Assembly: GCF_000980875.1 (NCBI RefSeq)
Contig: NZ_LAYO01000100.1
Coordinates: 1-64,000 of the forward strand
DNA from: Leucobacter sp. Ag1
Lineage (GTDB): Bacteria > Actinomycetota > Actinomycetes > Actinomycetales > Microbacteriaceae
Direction of reading: 5' to 3'
DNA length: 64,000 nt
The stretch's first letter is position 1. Each line of letters opens with the position of its first letter. The notes beneath the pieces were generated by a model, which searched no databases, was not told the origin of the DNA, and was given only the letters and a program-made list of their open reading frames with translations. Positions 19,957 to 29,135 of this stretch are shown here, in pieces. Position numbers and translations under genes: made by a program.

Positions 19957-21183
19957 TCAGACCTCGCGGATCCCGGCGCGCCAGACCGCAGCGGTGAGCG
20001 GCATGCCCGGCCGGTAGGCCAAGTGGGTGACGGAGGGGGCCTCGAGCAGTTGCAGGTCGGCGCGGGCACCAACCCGGATCGCACCGACCGCGGGCTGCGC
20101 GGCGCCCCGGGGATCGATCCAGCCGTCCTCGTGCATGCCGAGGGCGAGCGCACCGCCGAAGGTCGCCGCGCGCACGGCTTCCTGGATCGTGAGGCCCATC
20201 TGCAGCACGGCGGTCGCGACGCAGAAGCCCATCGAGCTCGTGTAGGAGGTTCCCGGGTTGCAGTTCGACGCGATCGCGAGCTGCGCGCCCGCGTCGAGGA
20301 GGCGGCGGGCCGGCGCCAACGGCATCCGCGTCGACAGGTCGCACGCCGGCAGGACCGTCGCGACGGTGCCTCGTCGACCGGTGCCCCCCGCCCATTCGTC
20401 CCACGACGAGGCGAGGGCATCGATGTCGTCGTCCGACAGGAAGCCGAGGTGGTCGACGCTCAGGGAGGCATGCTCCACCGCGAGCCGCGCGCCGGGGCCG
20501 TGCCCCAACTGGTTGCCGTGCACGCGCGTCGCGAGGCCGTGCGCGGCCGCGGCCTCGAGCACCCGGGCCGACGCGGCCGCGTCGAACGCTCCGGTCTCGC
20601 AGAACACGTCGACGGCGCTCACGTGCGGGGCGACGGCGTCGAGCATCGGGCCGGCGACGAGGTCGAGGTACTCCCCCGGATCCGCGCCCGACGGCACCAC
20701 GTGCGCGCCGAGGAACGTGACCGCGTCGACGACGTCGCTCGCGACCGTCGCCGAGCGCAGTTCGTCCTCGACGGTGAGACCGTAGCCGGTCTTCGTCTCC
20801 ATCGTCGTGGTGCCCCAGCGGCGGGCCTCCCCGACGAGCCGCTCGAGGTTCGCGCGCAGCTCGGCATCCGTCGCGGCCCGGGTCGCCCCGACGGTCACGT
20901 TGATGCCTCCCGCGGCGTAGGATTCGCCGGCCATGCGCGCTTCGAACTCGGCCGTGCGGTCGCCCGCGAACACCATGTGCGTGTGCGAATCGACCCAGCC
21001 CGGCAGCACCGCTCGCCCGGCTGCGTCGAAGTGCTCGTCGGCCGCCGGCGCGGTCGCCGACGCTCCCACCCAGGCGATCCGATCCCCCTCGATCACCACG
21101 GCGGCGTCGCGCAGGCGACCGCCATCCGAGTCGTCGTTGGTCGTCAGTTCGCCGATGTTGTCGATCAGCAGGGTGTTGCTCAT
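19957..21183 (-). CDS. hutI: Imidazolonepropionase
   Basis: The enzyme (408 residues) opens the imidazolone ring to give N-formimino-L-glutamate, the third hut step. It is an amidohydrolase-superfamily metalloenzyme: the metal ligands His67 and His69 are in GWVDSHTHMVFAG, and ETKTGYGL (near residue 135) and the HGNQLGHGPGARLAVEHASLS stretch (near 215-235) are typical. It is downstream of hutU on the same strand, separated by 181 bp filled with palindromic repeats. The P-type ATPase follows after 32 bp. Confidence 0.95.
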   Translation of the reverse strand: MSNTLLIDNIGELTTNDDSDGGRLRDAAVVIEGDRIAWVGASATAPAADEHFDAAGRAVLPGWVDSHTHMVFAGDRTAEFEARMAGESYAAGGINVTVGATRAATDAELRANLERLVGEARRWGTTTMETKTGYGLTVEDELRSATVASDVVDAVTFLGAHVVPSGADPGEYLDLVAGPMLDAVAPHVSAVDVFCETGAFDAAASARVLEAAAAHGLATRVHGNQLGHGPGARLAVEHASLSVDHLGFLSDDDIDALASSWDEWAGGTGRRGTVATVLPACDLSTRMPLAPARRLLDAGAQLAIASNCNPGTSYTSSMGFCVATAVLQMGLTIQEAVRAATFGGALALGMHEDGWIDPRGAAQPAVGAIRVGARADLQLLEAPSVTHLAYRPGMPLTAAVWRAGIREV

Positions 21184-21210
21184 GGGATCACTCTCTCAGG
21201 TGTGCGGCCG

Positions 21211-21352
21211 ATGATCCTGCGACTCGCAAGCTCGCGCAGGATGACGAATCCCCGTCATCCTGCGCGACGGAGGAGTCGCAGGATCTCGGCGCTCGGCCGG
21301 GATCCTGCGACTCGTTCCTCTCGCAGGACGACGAGGGTCTCGCGCAGGATGG
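21211..21352. repeat. Cluster of palindromic ATCCTGCGACTCG-type repeats
   Basis: The hutU-hutI gap is built from repeated pieces in both orientations: GATCCTGCGACTCG at 21213 and 21301, TCGCGCAGGATG at 21233, GTCATCCTGCGCGA at 21254, GAGTCGCAGGATC at 21273, CTCGCAGGACGACGAG near 21320 and CTCGCGCAGGATGGCGAA near 21339. Paired, they form several hairpins. This looks like a REP-type intergenic element. It could protect the hutU message or attenuate transcription into hutI. Confidence 0.75.
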
Positions 21353-21364
21353 CGAAGGCGCGGC

Positions 21365-23092
21365 CTACCAGGCGCGGTCGTGGTTGCGGATGGTCGGCTT
21401 GACCGGCACCCGCACACCGCGCTCGTCGGCGACCTCGGCCGCGCGCTCGTAGCCGGCGTCCACGTGACGGATCACGCCCATGCCCGGGTCGTTGGTCAGC
21501 AGGCGCTCGAGCTTCTCGGCGGCGAGCTCCGTGCCGTCGGCCACCGACACCTGGCCGGTGTGGATCGAACGACCGATGCCGACGCCGCCGCCGTGGTGGA
21601 TCGATACCCAGGTCGCGCCCGAGGAGGTCGCGGTGAGCGCGTTGAGCAGCGGCCAGTCGGCGATCGCGTCGGAGCCGTCGGCCATGGCCTCGGTCTCGCG
21701 GTAGGGCGATGCGACGGAGCCCGAGTCGAGGTGGTCGCGCCCGATCACGATCGGGGCCTTGACCTTGCCCTCGGCGACGAGCTTGTTGAACAGCAGGCCG
21801 GCCTGGTGGCGCTCGCCGTAGCCGAGCCAGCAGATGCGTGCGGGCAGGCCCTCGAACTCGACCCGCTCGGCGGCGGCGTCGAGCCAGTTGTGCAGGTGGG
21901 TGTTCTCGGGGAACAGCTCCTTGAGCGCCGCGTCGGTGACCGCGATGTCCTCGGGATCGCCCGAGAGGGCGGCCCAGCGGAACGGGCCGAGGCCCTCGCA
22001 GAACAGCGGGCGGATGTACGCCGGGACGAAGCCGGGGAACTCGAACGCGCGGTCGTAGCCGCCCTTGCGCGCCTCGTCGCGGATCGAGTTGCCGTAGTCG
22101 AACACCTCGGCGCCCGCATCCTCGAACTCGACCATGGCACGCACGTGGGCGGCCATGGCGGCCTGCGCGTCCTTCGTGAACTGCTCGGGATCGGCCTCGG
22201 CGCGCTCGAGGCGCTCCTCGACCGTGTAGCCGATCGGCAGGTAGGAGAGCGGGTCGTGCGCCGAGGTCTGGTCGGTCACGAGGTCGATCGTGACCTCGCC
22301 CGCCCGGTGGCGGCGCAGGATCTCGGGGAACACCTCCGCGGCATTGCCGACGAGCCCGACGGACCAGCCGCGCTTCTCGTCCTTCGCCTGCTGCACCTTG
22401 GCGAGCGCCTCGTCGATGTCCTCGACGACCTCGTCGAGGTAGCGCTTGCCCGCGCGCCGGTCGAGGCGGGTCTTGTCGACGTCGACGATGAGGCAGGCGC
22501 CGTCGTTCAGGGTGACGGCGAGCGGCTGCGCGCCGCCCATGCCGCCGCAGCCGCCGGTGAGGGTGATGGTGCCCGCGAGCGAGCCCTTGCCCTCGCCGGT
22601 CTCGATGCGCTTCTGGCCCTGGAGCTTGCGTCCCGCGGCGGCGAAGGTCTCGTAAGTGCCCTGGAGGATGCCCTGGGTGCCGATGTAGATCCAGGACCCG
22701 GCGGTCATCTGGCCGTACATCATGAGGCCCTCGGCCTCGAGCTTGCGGAACTCGGGCCAGGTCGCCCAGTCGCCGACGAGGTTGGAGTTGGCGATGAGCA
22801 CGCGGGGCGCCCACTTGTTGGTGCGGAAGACGCCGACCGGCTTGCCCGACTGCACGAGCAGGGTCTCGTCCTCCTCCAGGTCGCGCAGGGTCTCGGTGAT
22901 GGCGTCGTACGCCTCCCAGCTGCGGGCGGCGCGGCCGGTGCCGCCGTAGACGACGAGGTCGTCGGGACGCTCGGCGACCTCGGGGTCGAGGTTGTTCATG
23001 AGCATGCGCAGCGGGGCCTCCGTCTGCCAGCTCTTGGCCGAGATCTCGGTGCCGCGCGGGGCGCGGACGGGGCGGGCGCCGGGAAGAGCCAT
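21365..23092 (-). CDS. hutU: Urocanate hydratase
   Basis: The enzyme (575 residues) hydrates urocanate to 4-imidazolone-5-propionate, the second hut step, using tightly bound NAD+ as electrophile. Visible family blocks are the GxGxxG-like NAD site in [16 protein letters not shown] (near residue 176), [19 protein letters not shown] (near 385), [18 protein letters not shown] (near 450) and [15 protein letters not shown] (near 500). The ATG at 23092 gives the normal length. A hut operator lies 137 bp upstream inside a hairpin. Confidence 0.97.
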   Translation of the reverse strand: MALPGARPVRAPRGTEISAKSWQTEAPLRMLMNNLDPEVAERPDDLVVYGGTGRAARSWEAYDAITETLRDLEEDETLLVQSGKPVGVFRTNKWAPRVLIANSNLVGDWATWPEFRKLEAEGLMMYGQMTAGSWIYIGTQGILQGTYETFAAAGRKLQGQKRIETGEGKGSLAGTITLTGGCGGMGGAQPLAVTLNDGACLIVDVDKTRLDRRAGKRYLDEVVEDIDEALAKVQQAKDEKRGWSVGLVGNAAEVFPEILRRHRAGEVTIDLVTDQTSAHDPLSYLPIGYTVEERLERAEADPEQFTKDAQAAMAAHVRAMVEFEDAGAEVFDYGNSIRDEARKGGYDRAFEFPGFVPAYIRPLFCEGLGPFRWAALSGDPEDIAVTDAALKELFPENTHLHNWLDAAAERVEFEGLPARICWLGYGERHQAGLLFNKLVAEGKVKAPIVIGRDHLDSGSVASPYRETEAMADGSDAIADWPLLNALTATSSGATWVSIHHGGGVGIGRSIHTGQVSVADGTELAAEKLERLLTNDPGMGVIRHVDAGYERAAEVADERGVRVPVKPTIRNHDRAW

Positions 23093-23210
23093 GATCGGTC
23101 CTTTCGCAGGGGTCTGTGGTGAGGGATCCGCGGAGCGGATCCTGCGGCCGAGCGGCGTCGCTCCGGCCAGCAGTGCTCCCATTCCATCCCCTCCGGAGGC
23201 CCGCAACAAC

Positions 23211-23262
23211 GCGACCCCCGCCACCATCGTCCGGGATACCGGACAAACGGGGCGGGGGTCGC
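23211..23262. terminator. Hairpin between peptide ABC operon and hutU, with an operator in its loop
   Basis: Arms GCGACCCCCGCC (23211-23222) and GGCGGGGGTCGC (23251-23262) pair perfectly. The 28-nt loop contains the hut operator. The hairpin lies downstream of the ABC ATPase stop (23289, minus strand), where it would terminate that operon, and upstream of hutU. Confidence 0.7.
23229..23244. promoter_or_regulatory. Hut operator (IclR/HutR-type palindrome), copy 2
   Basis: GTCCGGGATACCGGAC, identical over 16 bp to the site at 15347, lies 137 bp upstream of the hutU start and within the loop of a 12-bp-stem hairpin. It is the second predicted HutR site and links hutU-hutI to the same regulator as hutG and hutH. 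Confidence 0.85.
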
Positions 23263-23288
23263 GCTGGGACGCTCGATGCGGACCGGGC

Positions 23289-25019
23289 CTAGGCCCCCGG
23301 CACCTCCCGCGTGCGCCGGGCGGCCTCGCGCCGCACGGCCTGCTCCGCCGGATCCGGTACGGGCAGCGACGCCAGCAGCCGCTGCGTGTAGGGATGCGTC
23401 GGCGCCCGGAGCACCTCGGCGCAGCTGCCGACCTCCACGAGCTCGCCGTGGTACAGCACGCCGACCCGGTCGGCCAGCGCATCCACCACCGCGAGATCGT
23501 GCGTGATGAACAGCGATGCGAAGCCGAGTTCGCGCTGCAGCTCGGCGAACAGTTCGAGCACGCGCGCCTGCACCGACACGTCGAGCGCCGAGGTCGGCTC
23601 GTCGGCGATCAGCAGCTTCGGATCGAGCGCGAGTCCGCGCGCGAGCGAGGCGCGCTGACGCTGACCGCCCGAGAGCTCGTGCGGGAACCGGTCGCCGTAG
23701 CTGCGCGGCAGCTGCACCGCTTCGAGCAGCTCGTCGACGCGCTTCCGCGCCGCCGCGGGGTTCCGCGCGATGCGGTGCACCACGAGCGGTTCGGCGACGT
23801 TGTCGGCGATGGTCAGCAGCGGGTTGAAGCTCGACGCCGGATCCTGGAACACGAACCCGATGTCGCGGCGGGCCGCGCGGAATCTGCGCTCCTTCAAGCC
23901 CACCATCTCGTGCCCGAGCACCCGCAGCGATCCACCGGTCGCCGCGGTGAGCCCCGCGATGGCGCGGCCGATGGTCGACTTGCCCGATCCCGATTCGCCG
24001 ACGAGGCTGTAGACCTCGCCCGCCGCGATCTCGAAGTCGACCCCGCGGACGGCCAGGAATCCCGGCCGACCGAGCCGACCCGGGTACTGGATCTCCAGGC
24101 CCTGAGCGGCCACGAGCACCTCTCCGCGGGCGGATCCCGCAGCGGAGTCGCCGTCGGGAACCGCATCGCGGGCTCGGGTCCGGATGCTCCGGTCGCCGAG
24201 CCGCAGCACCGCGCCGAGCAGATCCTTCGTGTACTGCTCACGCGGATTCGCGAAGAGCTCCGCCACCGGCGCCTGCTCCACGAGCTCGCCCTGGTACATC
24301 ACCGCGACGTCGTCGGCCAGATCGGCCACGACCCCCATGTTGTGGGTGATGAGCAGGATCGCGATGCCGAAGTCGTCGCGCAGCTTCCGCAGCAGGTCGA
24401 GGATCTCGGCCTGCACCGTCACGTCGAGAGCGGTGGTCGGTTCGTCGGCGACGATGAGCCCGGGGTTCAGCGAGAGCGCCATCGCGATCATGACGCGCTG
24501 CTTCTGCCCGCCCGACAGCTGGTGCGGGTAATAGTCCACCCGCTCCTCGGGGTCCGGGATCCCGACGCGGCCGAGCACCTCGATCGCCCGGGCGCGCGCC
24601 TCCTTCTTCGAGAGCTTCTCGTGGGCCCGCAGGCCCTCGGCGATCTGCCACCCGATCGTGAAGACCGGATTGAGCGCCGTCGAGGCCTCCTGGAACACCA
24701 TCGCGACGTCGCGTCCGCGCACGGCGCGCAGCTGCTCGTCGGACAGCCGCAGGATCTCGTTCGATCCCGAGCCGTCGCGGGTGCGCAGCACGACCGCGCC
24801 CTGCGACACCGCGGTCTCGGGCAGCAGCCCGAGCACGGTCCGTGCGGTCACGGTCTTGCCGGATCCCGACTCGCCGACGACCGCGAGCACGCGGCCGGGC
24901 GAGATCGACAGCGAGACGCCGTCGACGGCCCGCACCGGGCCGTGGTCGGTCGCGAACGTGACGCCCAGATCCTGGATCTCGAGCACTGCTCCGGCACTGT
25001 TCCGCGTCGTCGCGCTCAT
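23289..25019 (-). CDS. Peptide ABC transporter, fused double ATP-binding protein (DppD-DppF type)
   Basis: The protein (576 residues) carries two ABC ATPase domains in one chain, equivalent to DppD plus DppF, and powers the two permeases encoded upstream. Domain 1 (about residues 12-260) has [16 protein letters not shown] and [11 protein letters not shown]. Domain 2 (about 310-545) has [16 protein letters not shown] and [11 protein letters not shown]. Each ends with an oligopeptide-type tail ([21 protein letters not shown]). Its ATG overlaps the upstream permease stop by 4 bp. It is the last gene of a four-gene operon that reads toward hutU. Confidence 0.92.
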   Translation of the reverse strand: MSATTRNSAGAVLEIQDLGVTFATDHGPVRAVDGVSLSISPGRVLAVVGESGSGKTVTARTVLGLLPETAVSQGAVVLRTRDGSGSNEILRLSDEQLRAVRGRDVAMVFQEASTALNPVFTIGWQIAEGLRAHEKLSKKEARARAIEVLGRVGIPDPEERVDYYPHQLSGGQKQRVMIAMALSLNPGLIVADEPTTALDVTVQAEILDLLRKLRDDFGIAILLITHNMGVVADLADDVAVMYQGELVEQAPVAELFANPREQYTKDLLGAVLRLGDRSIRTRARDAVPDGDSAAGSARGEVLVAAQGLEIQYPGRLGRPGFLAVRGVDFEIAAGEVYSLVGESGSGKSTIGRAIAGLTAATGGSLRVLGHEMVGLKERRFRAARRDIGFVFQDPASSFNPLLTIADNVAEPLVVHRIARNPAAARKRVDELLEAVQLPRSYGDRFPHELSGGQRQRASLARGLALDPKLLIADEPTSALDVSVQARVLELFAELQRELGFASLFITHDLAVVDALADRVGVLYHGELVEVGSCAEVLRAPTHPYTQRLLASLPVPDPAEQAVRREAARRTREVPGA

Positions 25020-26095
25020 CGTTCGCCCCCTTCGTCCGCAGTGGTTCCATCGGGGGCCGCGGCTCCGGCCGCACCCCGAACCGGCTCGGCCGCGAGCAGC
25101 GCGCCGACCGAGGTCGCTGCGACCGCACCGCTGCCGGCCTTCACCCGGCGGCGGCTGCGCAGCCGCGGATCGGCGAGATCGTTGAGGCTCTCGCCCGCGA
25201 GCGTCAGGCCGAGCACGATCAGCACGATCGCGAGGCCCGGCCACAGGCTCGTCCACCAGACCCCGTTCGACACGTCGTTCACGGCCTTGTTCAGGTCGTA
25301 GCCCCACTCGGCCGCGGAGTTCGGCTCGATGCCGAAGCCCAGGAAGCCGAGGCCCGCGAGGGTCAGGATCGCCTCCGAAGCGTTCAGGGTGAACACGAGC
25401 GGCAGCGAACGCGTGGAGTTGCGCATCACATGCGTGAACATGATCCGCCAGCGGCTCGCGCCGACGACGCGCGCCGATTCGACGAAGGCCTCGGCCTTGA
25501 CGCGGACGACCTCACTGCGCACCACCCGGAAGTACTGCGGGATGAACACCACGGTGATCGACAGCGCGGCCGACCAGATGCCGCCCCACAGGCTCGACTG
25601 CCCGCCGGAGATCACGATCGACATGACGATCGCCAGCAGCAGCGACGGGAACGCGTAGATCGCGTCGGTGACGACCGTGAGCACGCGGTCGAGCGCTCCG
25701 CCGATGTAGCCCGAGACGAGACCGAGCAGCGTACCGACGAAGATCGAGCTGAGCACCGCGATCACGATGACCAGCAGCGCCGTGCGCGAACCCCAGATGA
25801 CACGCGACAGCACGTCGTAGCCCGCCACCGTGGTCCCGAAGAGGTGCGTCGACGACGGCGCCTCGAGGGAGCCGAAATCGCCGCTCGGCCCGGACAACTG
25901 GTTGAAGCCGAACGGGGCGATGAGCGGGGCGAGCGCCGCGAGCACGATGAACGCGGCGACGATCGCGAGACCGGTCACCAGCATCCCCCGCTGCAGACCG
26001 ACGCTCTGGCGCAGCTGCTTGATGATCGGCCAGGTGCGCCAGCCGCGGTCCTTGCTGCTGGGACGGGGCGCGGTCAGGATTGCTTCCGTCGTCAT
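25016..26095 (-). CDS. Peptide ABC transporter permease (DppC type)
   Basis: This membrane permease (359 residues) of the DppC/OppC group has an N-terminal helix at about 38-60, then a five-helix transport domain. The coupling EAA-like loop lies around ESARVVGASRWRIMFTHVMRN (near residue 208). It has a longer C-tail than usual (SRRRVKAGSGAVAATS and beyond). It overlaps the ATPase gene by 4 bp and starts 1 bp after the DppB-type permease stop. It forms the channel together with that permease. Confidence 0.92.
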   Translation of the reverse strand: MTTEAILTAPRPSSKDRGWRTWPIIKQLRQSVGLQRGMLVTGLAIVAAFIVLAALAPLIAPFGFNQLSGPSGDFGSLEAPSSTHLFGTTVAGYDVLSRVIWGSRTALLVIVIAVLSSIFVGTLLGLVSGYIGGALDRVLTVVTDAIYAFPSLLLAIVMSIVISGGQSSLWGGIWSAALSITVVFIPQYFRVVRSEVVRVKAEAFVESARVVGASRWRIMFTHVMRNSTRSLPLVFTLNASEAILTLAGLGFLGFGIEPNSAAEWGYDLNKAVNDVSNGVWWTSLWPGLAIVLIVLGLTLAGESLNDLADPRLRSRRRVKAGSGAVAATSVGALLAAEPVRGAAGAAAPDGTTADEGGER

Positions 26096-26096
26096 C

Positions 26097-27203
26097 TCAG
26101 TACCTCACTCGCGGATCGATGAGCGCGGCGATGATGTCGACCACGAAGTTGCTCAGTGCGACGATCACGGCCAGCAGCGCCACGATCCCCTGCACCGCGA
26201 TGAAGTCGCGCGCGCTCAGATAGTGGGCCAGCTGGAATCCGAGCCCCTTCCACTCGAAGGTGCTCTCGGTGAGCACCGCGCCGCCCAGCAGCATCGCGAT
26301 CTGCAGCCCGATCACCGTGATGATCGGGATCAGCGCCGGACGGTAGGCGTGCTTGGTGACGAGCCGGAACTCCCGCACGCCGCGCGAGCGGCCCGATTCG
26401 ATGTACTCCCTGCCGAGCGTGCCGATCATGTTCGTGCGCACGAGCCGCAGGAACACGCCCGCGGTCATGAGTCCGAGCGTGAGGGCGGGCAGGATCGCGT
26501 GCGCGAGCACGTCGCCGACCGCGGCCGGATCGCCGAGCCGAAGGGCGTCGATCAGGTAGATGCCGCTCGGATCCGGCAGCAGCGAGATCTGCAGCTCGGT
26601 GCCGACCGAGGCGCGGCCGCTCGTCGGAAGCCAACCGAGCCAGACGCCGAAGATGAGCTTCATCAGCAGACCGGAGAAGAACACCGGGGTGGCGTAGGTG
26701 AAGATCGCGAACACGCGCAGGCCGGCATCGGGGGCCCGATCCCGGTAGTGGGCCGCGAGCATGCCGAGCGGGATGCCGACGATGAACGCCACGATGAGCG
26801 TGTAGATCGCGAGCTCGAGGGTCGCGGCGCCGTAGGTGAGCATGACCTCGGTGACCGGCAGCTTGTCGCTGATGGTGGTGCCGAAGTCGCCCGTGAAGAT
26901 ACGGCCCAGGTACTCGAAGTACTGCACGAGGATCGGCCGGTCGTAGCCGGCCTCGTGGATCCGCTTCGCGAGTTCGTCGGGCGGCAGTTTGCCGCCCATC
27001 GAAGTGGTGATCGGGTCGCCGATGGTCCGCATGAGCAGGAACACCATCGTGACCAGGATGAACACGGTGGGGATGATGAGAATCGCCCGCCAGGCGATGT
27101 ACCGGCCGAGGCCGCCTCCCCCGCCGCGGGGCTTCTTCGGACCGGGGCCCTTGCCGGGTCCCGGTGACGCGGCCTCGGCCGCGGGAGCGTTGAGCGTCGT
27201 CAT
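26097..27203 (-). CDS. Peptide ABC transporter permease (DppB type)
   Basis: This membrane permease (368 residues) of the DppB/OppB group has a first helix at about 37-58 (ILIIPTVFILVTMVFLLMRTIGDP) and five more helices. Its coupling loop is ESGRSRGVREFRLVTKHAYRPALIPI near residue 268. The N-terminal ~33 residues are Pro/Gly-rich (GKGPGPKKPRGGGGG) and precede the first helix. It follows the lipoprotein gene after a gap that holds a hairpin, which may lower expression relative to the binding protein. Confidence 0.92.
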   Translation of the reverse strand: MTTLNAPAAEAASPGPGKGPGPKKPRGGGGGLGRYIAWRAILIIPTVFILVTMVFLLMRTIGDPITTSMGGKLPPDELAKRIHEAGYDRPILVQYFEYLGRIFTGDFGTTISDKLPVTEVMLTYGAATLELAIYTLIVAFIVGIPLGMLAAHYRDRAPDAGLRVFAIFTYATPVFFSGLLMKLIFGVWLGWLPTSGRASVGTELQISLLPDPSGIYLIDALRLGDPAAVGDVLAHAILPALTLGLMTAGVFLRLVRTNMIGTLGREYIESGRSRGVREFRLVTKHAYRPALIPIITVIGLQIAMLLGGAVLTESTFEWKGLGFQLAHYLSARDFIAVQGIVALLAVIVALSNFVVDIIAALIDPRVRY

Positions 27204-27252
27204 GAACGAAATCGCTGTTTCAGTGCTGCGCAGATGCGTCCGCCACGCCCGA

Positions 27253-27289
27253 AGAGCGGAGCCGCACCGATCCGATGCTGCTCCGCTCT
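27253..27289 (-). terminator. Hairpin between binding-protein gene and permease gene
   Basis: AGAGCGGAGC and GCTCCGCTCT form a 10-bp stem with a 17-nt loop, 14 bp after the binding-protein stop. Such a stem commonly gives partial termination or 3'-end protection, so the binding protein is made in excess over the permeases. Confidence 0.6.
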
Positions 27290-27306
27290 CCGTGCACGGC
27301 CGTCGA

Positions 27307-28929
27307 CTACTTCTTCGTCAGCGTTCCCAGACGGAACTTGAACGAGGCATCGAGGGTGACGCCCTCGACACCGTCGACGGTCACTGCGACCTGGTCACCC
27401 TGCAGCAGCGGGATGATCGGGGCGTCCTTGGCCACGAGATCCTGGATCTGCTCGATGTCCTTGGTCCGCTCGGCCTTGTCGGTGACCGCGCGCTGCTTCT
27501 TGATGAGCGCGTCGACCTCCTCATTCGCGTAGTGGTTGTTCGTGAAGCCGCCGCCCTTGGTGAAGAACGGGCTCAGGTAGTTGTCCGCATCGGAGAAATC
27601 GGGGAACCAGCCGAGCTGGAACACCGGGTAGACGTCCTTCGGGAAGTCGGCGCTGTACTGGCCCCACTCGGTCGACTGCAGGTCGACCTTGAACACGCCG
27701 TCGGCTTCGAGCTGCTGCTTGACGAGCGCGTACTCCTCGGAGGACTTGTCGCCGTAGTGGTCGGGGTTGTACTGCAGCTTCAGCGTGACCGGCATCTGCA
27801 CGCCGGCGTCCGTGAGCGCCTTCTTGGCGGCGGCGGCGTCGGGGCCGCCCTTCTTGTCGCCGTACTCGCCCTTGAAGGACTCGGTGGCGCCCGTGAAGCC
27901 CTGCGCGACCTGGCTGTAGAGCGGGCTGAAGGTGCCCTCGTAGACCTGCTTGGCGATCTTCTCGCGATCGACGAGATCGGCCGCGGCCTGGCGAACCGCG
28001 AGCGCCTTCTTCGGATCGGCCTCCGGCGTCTTCGAGCCGAAGGGCTGGGTCTCGAAGTTGAAGACGATGTAGCGGATCGCACCGCCGGGGCCCTGCACGA
28101 TCTTCAGGCCCTTGGTGTTCCGGAACTTCGCGATGTCGGCCGCAGGCAGGCTGCGGAAGGCCACGTCGATGGCCTTCGTCTGGATGGCCTGGCTGAGGTT
28201 CGGCTCCTTGGCGAAGTACTTGACGTTCACGCTGGCGGTCTTCGGCTTGCCCCACATGCCCTGGTAGCCGTCATAGGCCTTGTAGGAGGCGAGCTCGTTC
28301 TTCTTGAACGCCTCGAGCGTGTACTGGCCGGCGAAGGCCTTGCCCTTGACGATCTCGTCATCGCTCGCGAGCTTGTCGGCCGGGAAGACCTCTTCGTCGA
28401 CGATCGGGGCCGCCGGAGTGGAGAGGATCTGCGGGAAGGTCTGGTCGTTGCCCTCCTTGAGGTGGAACACGACCGTCTCCGGATCCTTCGCGTCCACGCT
28501 GGCGATGTTCGCGAGCAGGCTCGACGGGCCGCTGGGATCGGCGATCTTGACCTGGCGGTCGAAGGTGAACTTCACGTCCGAGCTCGTGAGATCGTGCCCG
28601 TTCGCGAATTTGAGCCCCTTCTTCAGCTTCACCGTGTACTCGGTCGGCGACGTGAACTCTGCCGAGGTCGCGATGTCGGGCTCCACCTCGGACTTGCCGA
28701 TCGGGTGGTTCATCAGCATCGGGAAGACGTTCGTCATCACCGCGAACGAGCCGTTGTCGTACGAGCCTGCCGGGTCGAGCGCGGTCACGACGTCGGTCGT
28801 GCCCACCGTGATCGATCCGCTGCCGGTGCCACCGCCGCCAGTGCCACCGCCCTGTGCGCAACCGGTGAGCAGCAGGGCTCCCGTGGCCACGAGCGCGATT
28901 GCGCCAGTTCCAGTCCGTGAAAGTTTCAC
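27307..28929 (-). CDS. Peptide ABC transporter substrate-binding lipoprotein
   Basis: The extracellular family-5 (DppA/OppA) binding protein (540 residues) is anchored by a lipidated cysteine. The signal peptide KLSRTGTGAIALVATGALLL ends in the lipobox LTGC with Cys24, followed by a Gly/Ser linker (AQGGGTGGGGTGSGS). The start is taken as GTG 28929, because GGAGCAAGA stands just upstream; an in-frame ATG 45 bp upstream lacks a site. A likely -10 (TATGAT on the minus strand, 29010-29015) precedes it. It is the first gene of a four-gene import operon next to hut. The peptide preference is unknown. Confidence 0.93.
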   Translation of the reverse strand: MKLSRTGTGAIALVATGALLLTGCAQGGGTGGGGTGSGSITVGTTDVVTALDPAGSYDNGSFAVMTNVFPMLMNHPIGKSEVEPDIATSAEFTSPTEYTVKLKKGLKFANGHDLTSSDVKFTFDRQVKIADPSGPSSLLANIASVDAKDPETVVFHLKEGNDQTFPQILSTPAAPIVDEEVFPADKLASDDEIVKGKAFAGQYTLEAFKKNELASYKAYDGYQGMWGKPKTASVNVKYFAKEPNLSQAIQTKAIDVAFRSLPAADIAKFRNTKGLKIVQGPGGAIRYIVFNFETQPFGSKTPEADPKKALAVRQAAADLVDREKIAKQVYEGTFSPLYSQVAQGFTGATESFKGEYGDKKGGPDAAAAKKALTDAGVQMPVTLKLQYNPDHYGDKSSEEYALVKQQLEADGVFKVDLQSTEWGQYSADFPKDVYPVFQLGWFPDFSDADNYLSPFFTKGGGFTNNHYANEEVDALIKKQRAVTDKAERTKDIEQIQDLVAKDAPIIPLLQGDQVAVTVDGVEGVTLDASFKFRLGTLTKK

Positions 28930-29080
28930 TCTTGCTCCATTACATGAGTTAGGTCCGCATTCACGTCGACGCATCGATGCGGCGACGTTTCCACGCGGAG
29001 AGACAGCCCGATCATAGCGATCCGTCTCCGCTCTCGCGAACCGCGTTGTCGCAATCGTGACAACTTCGGTACCCGGATAC

Positions 29081-29120
29081 GGCAGCGGGGCGGGATCCCG
29101 AAGGATCCCGCCCCGCTGCC
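29081..29120. terminator. Terminator hairpin downstream of the second peptide operon
   Basis: GGCAGCGGGGCGGGATCC and its exact complement flank the loop CGAA. The hairpin follows the ABC ATPase stop at 29136 and precedes the promoter of the next lipoprotein gene, separating the two transport operons. Confidence 0.85.
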
Positions 29121-29135
29121 GCGTCGGTGTGCCGG

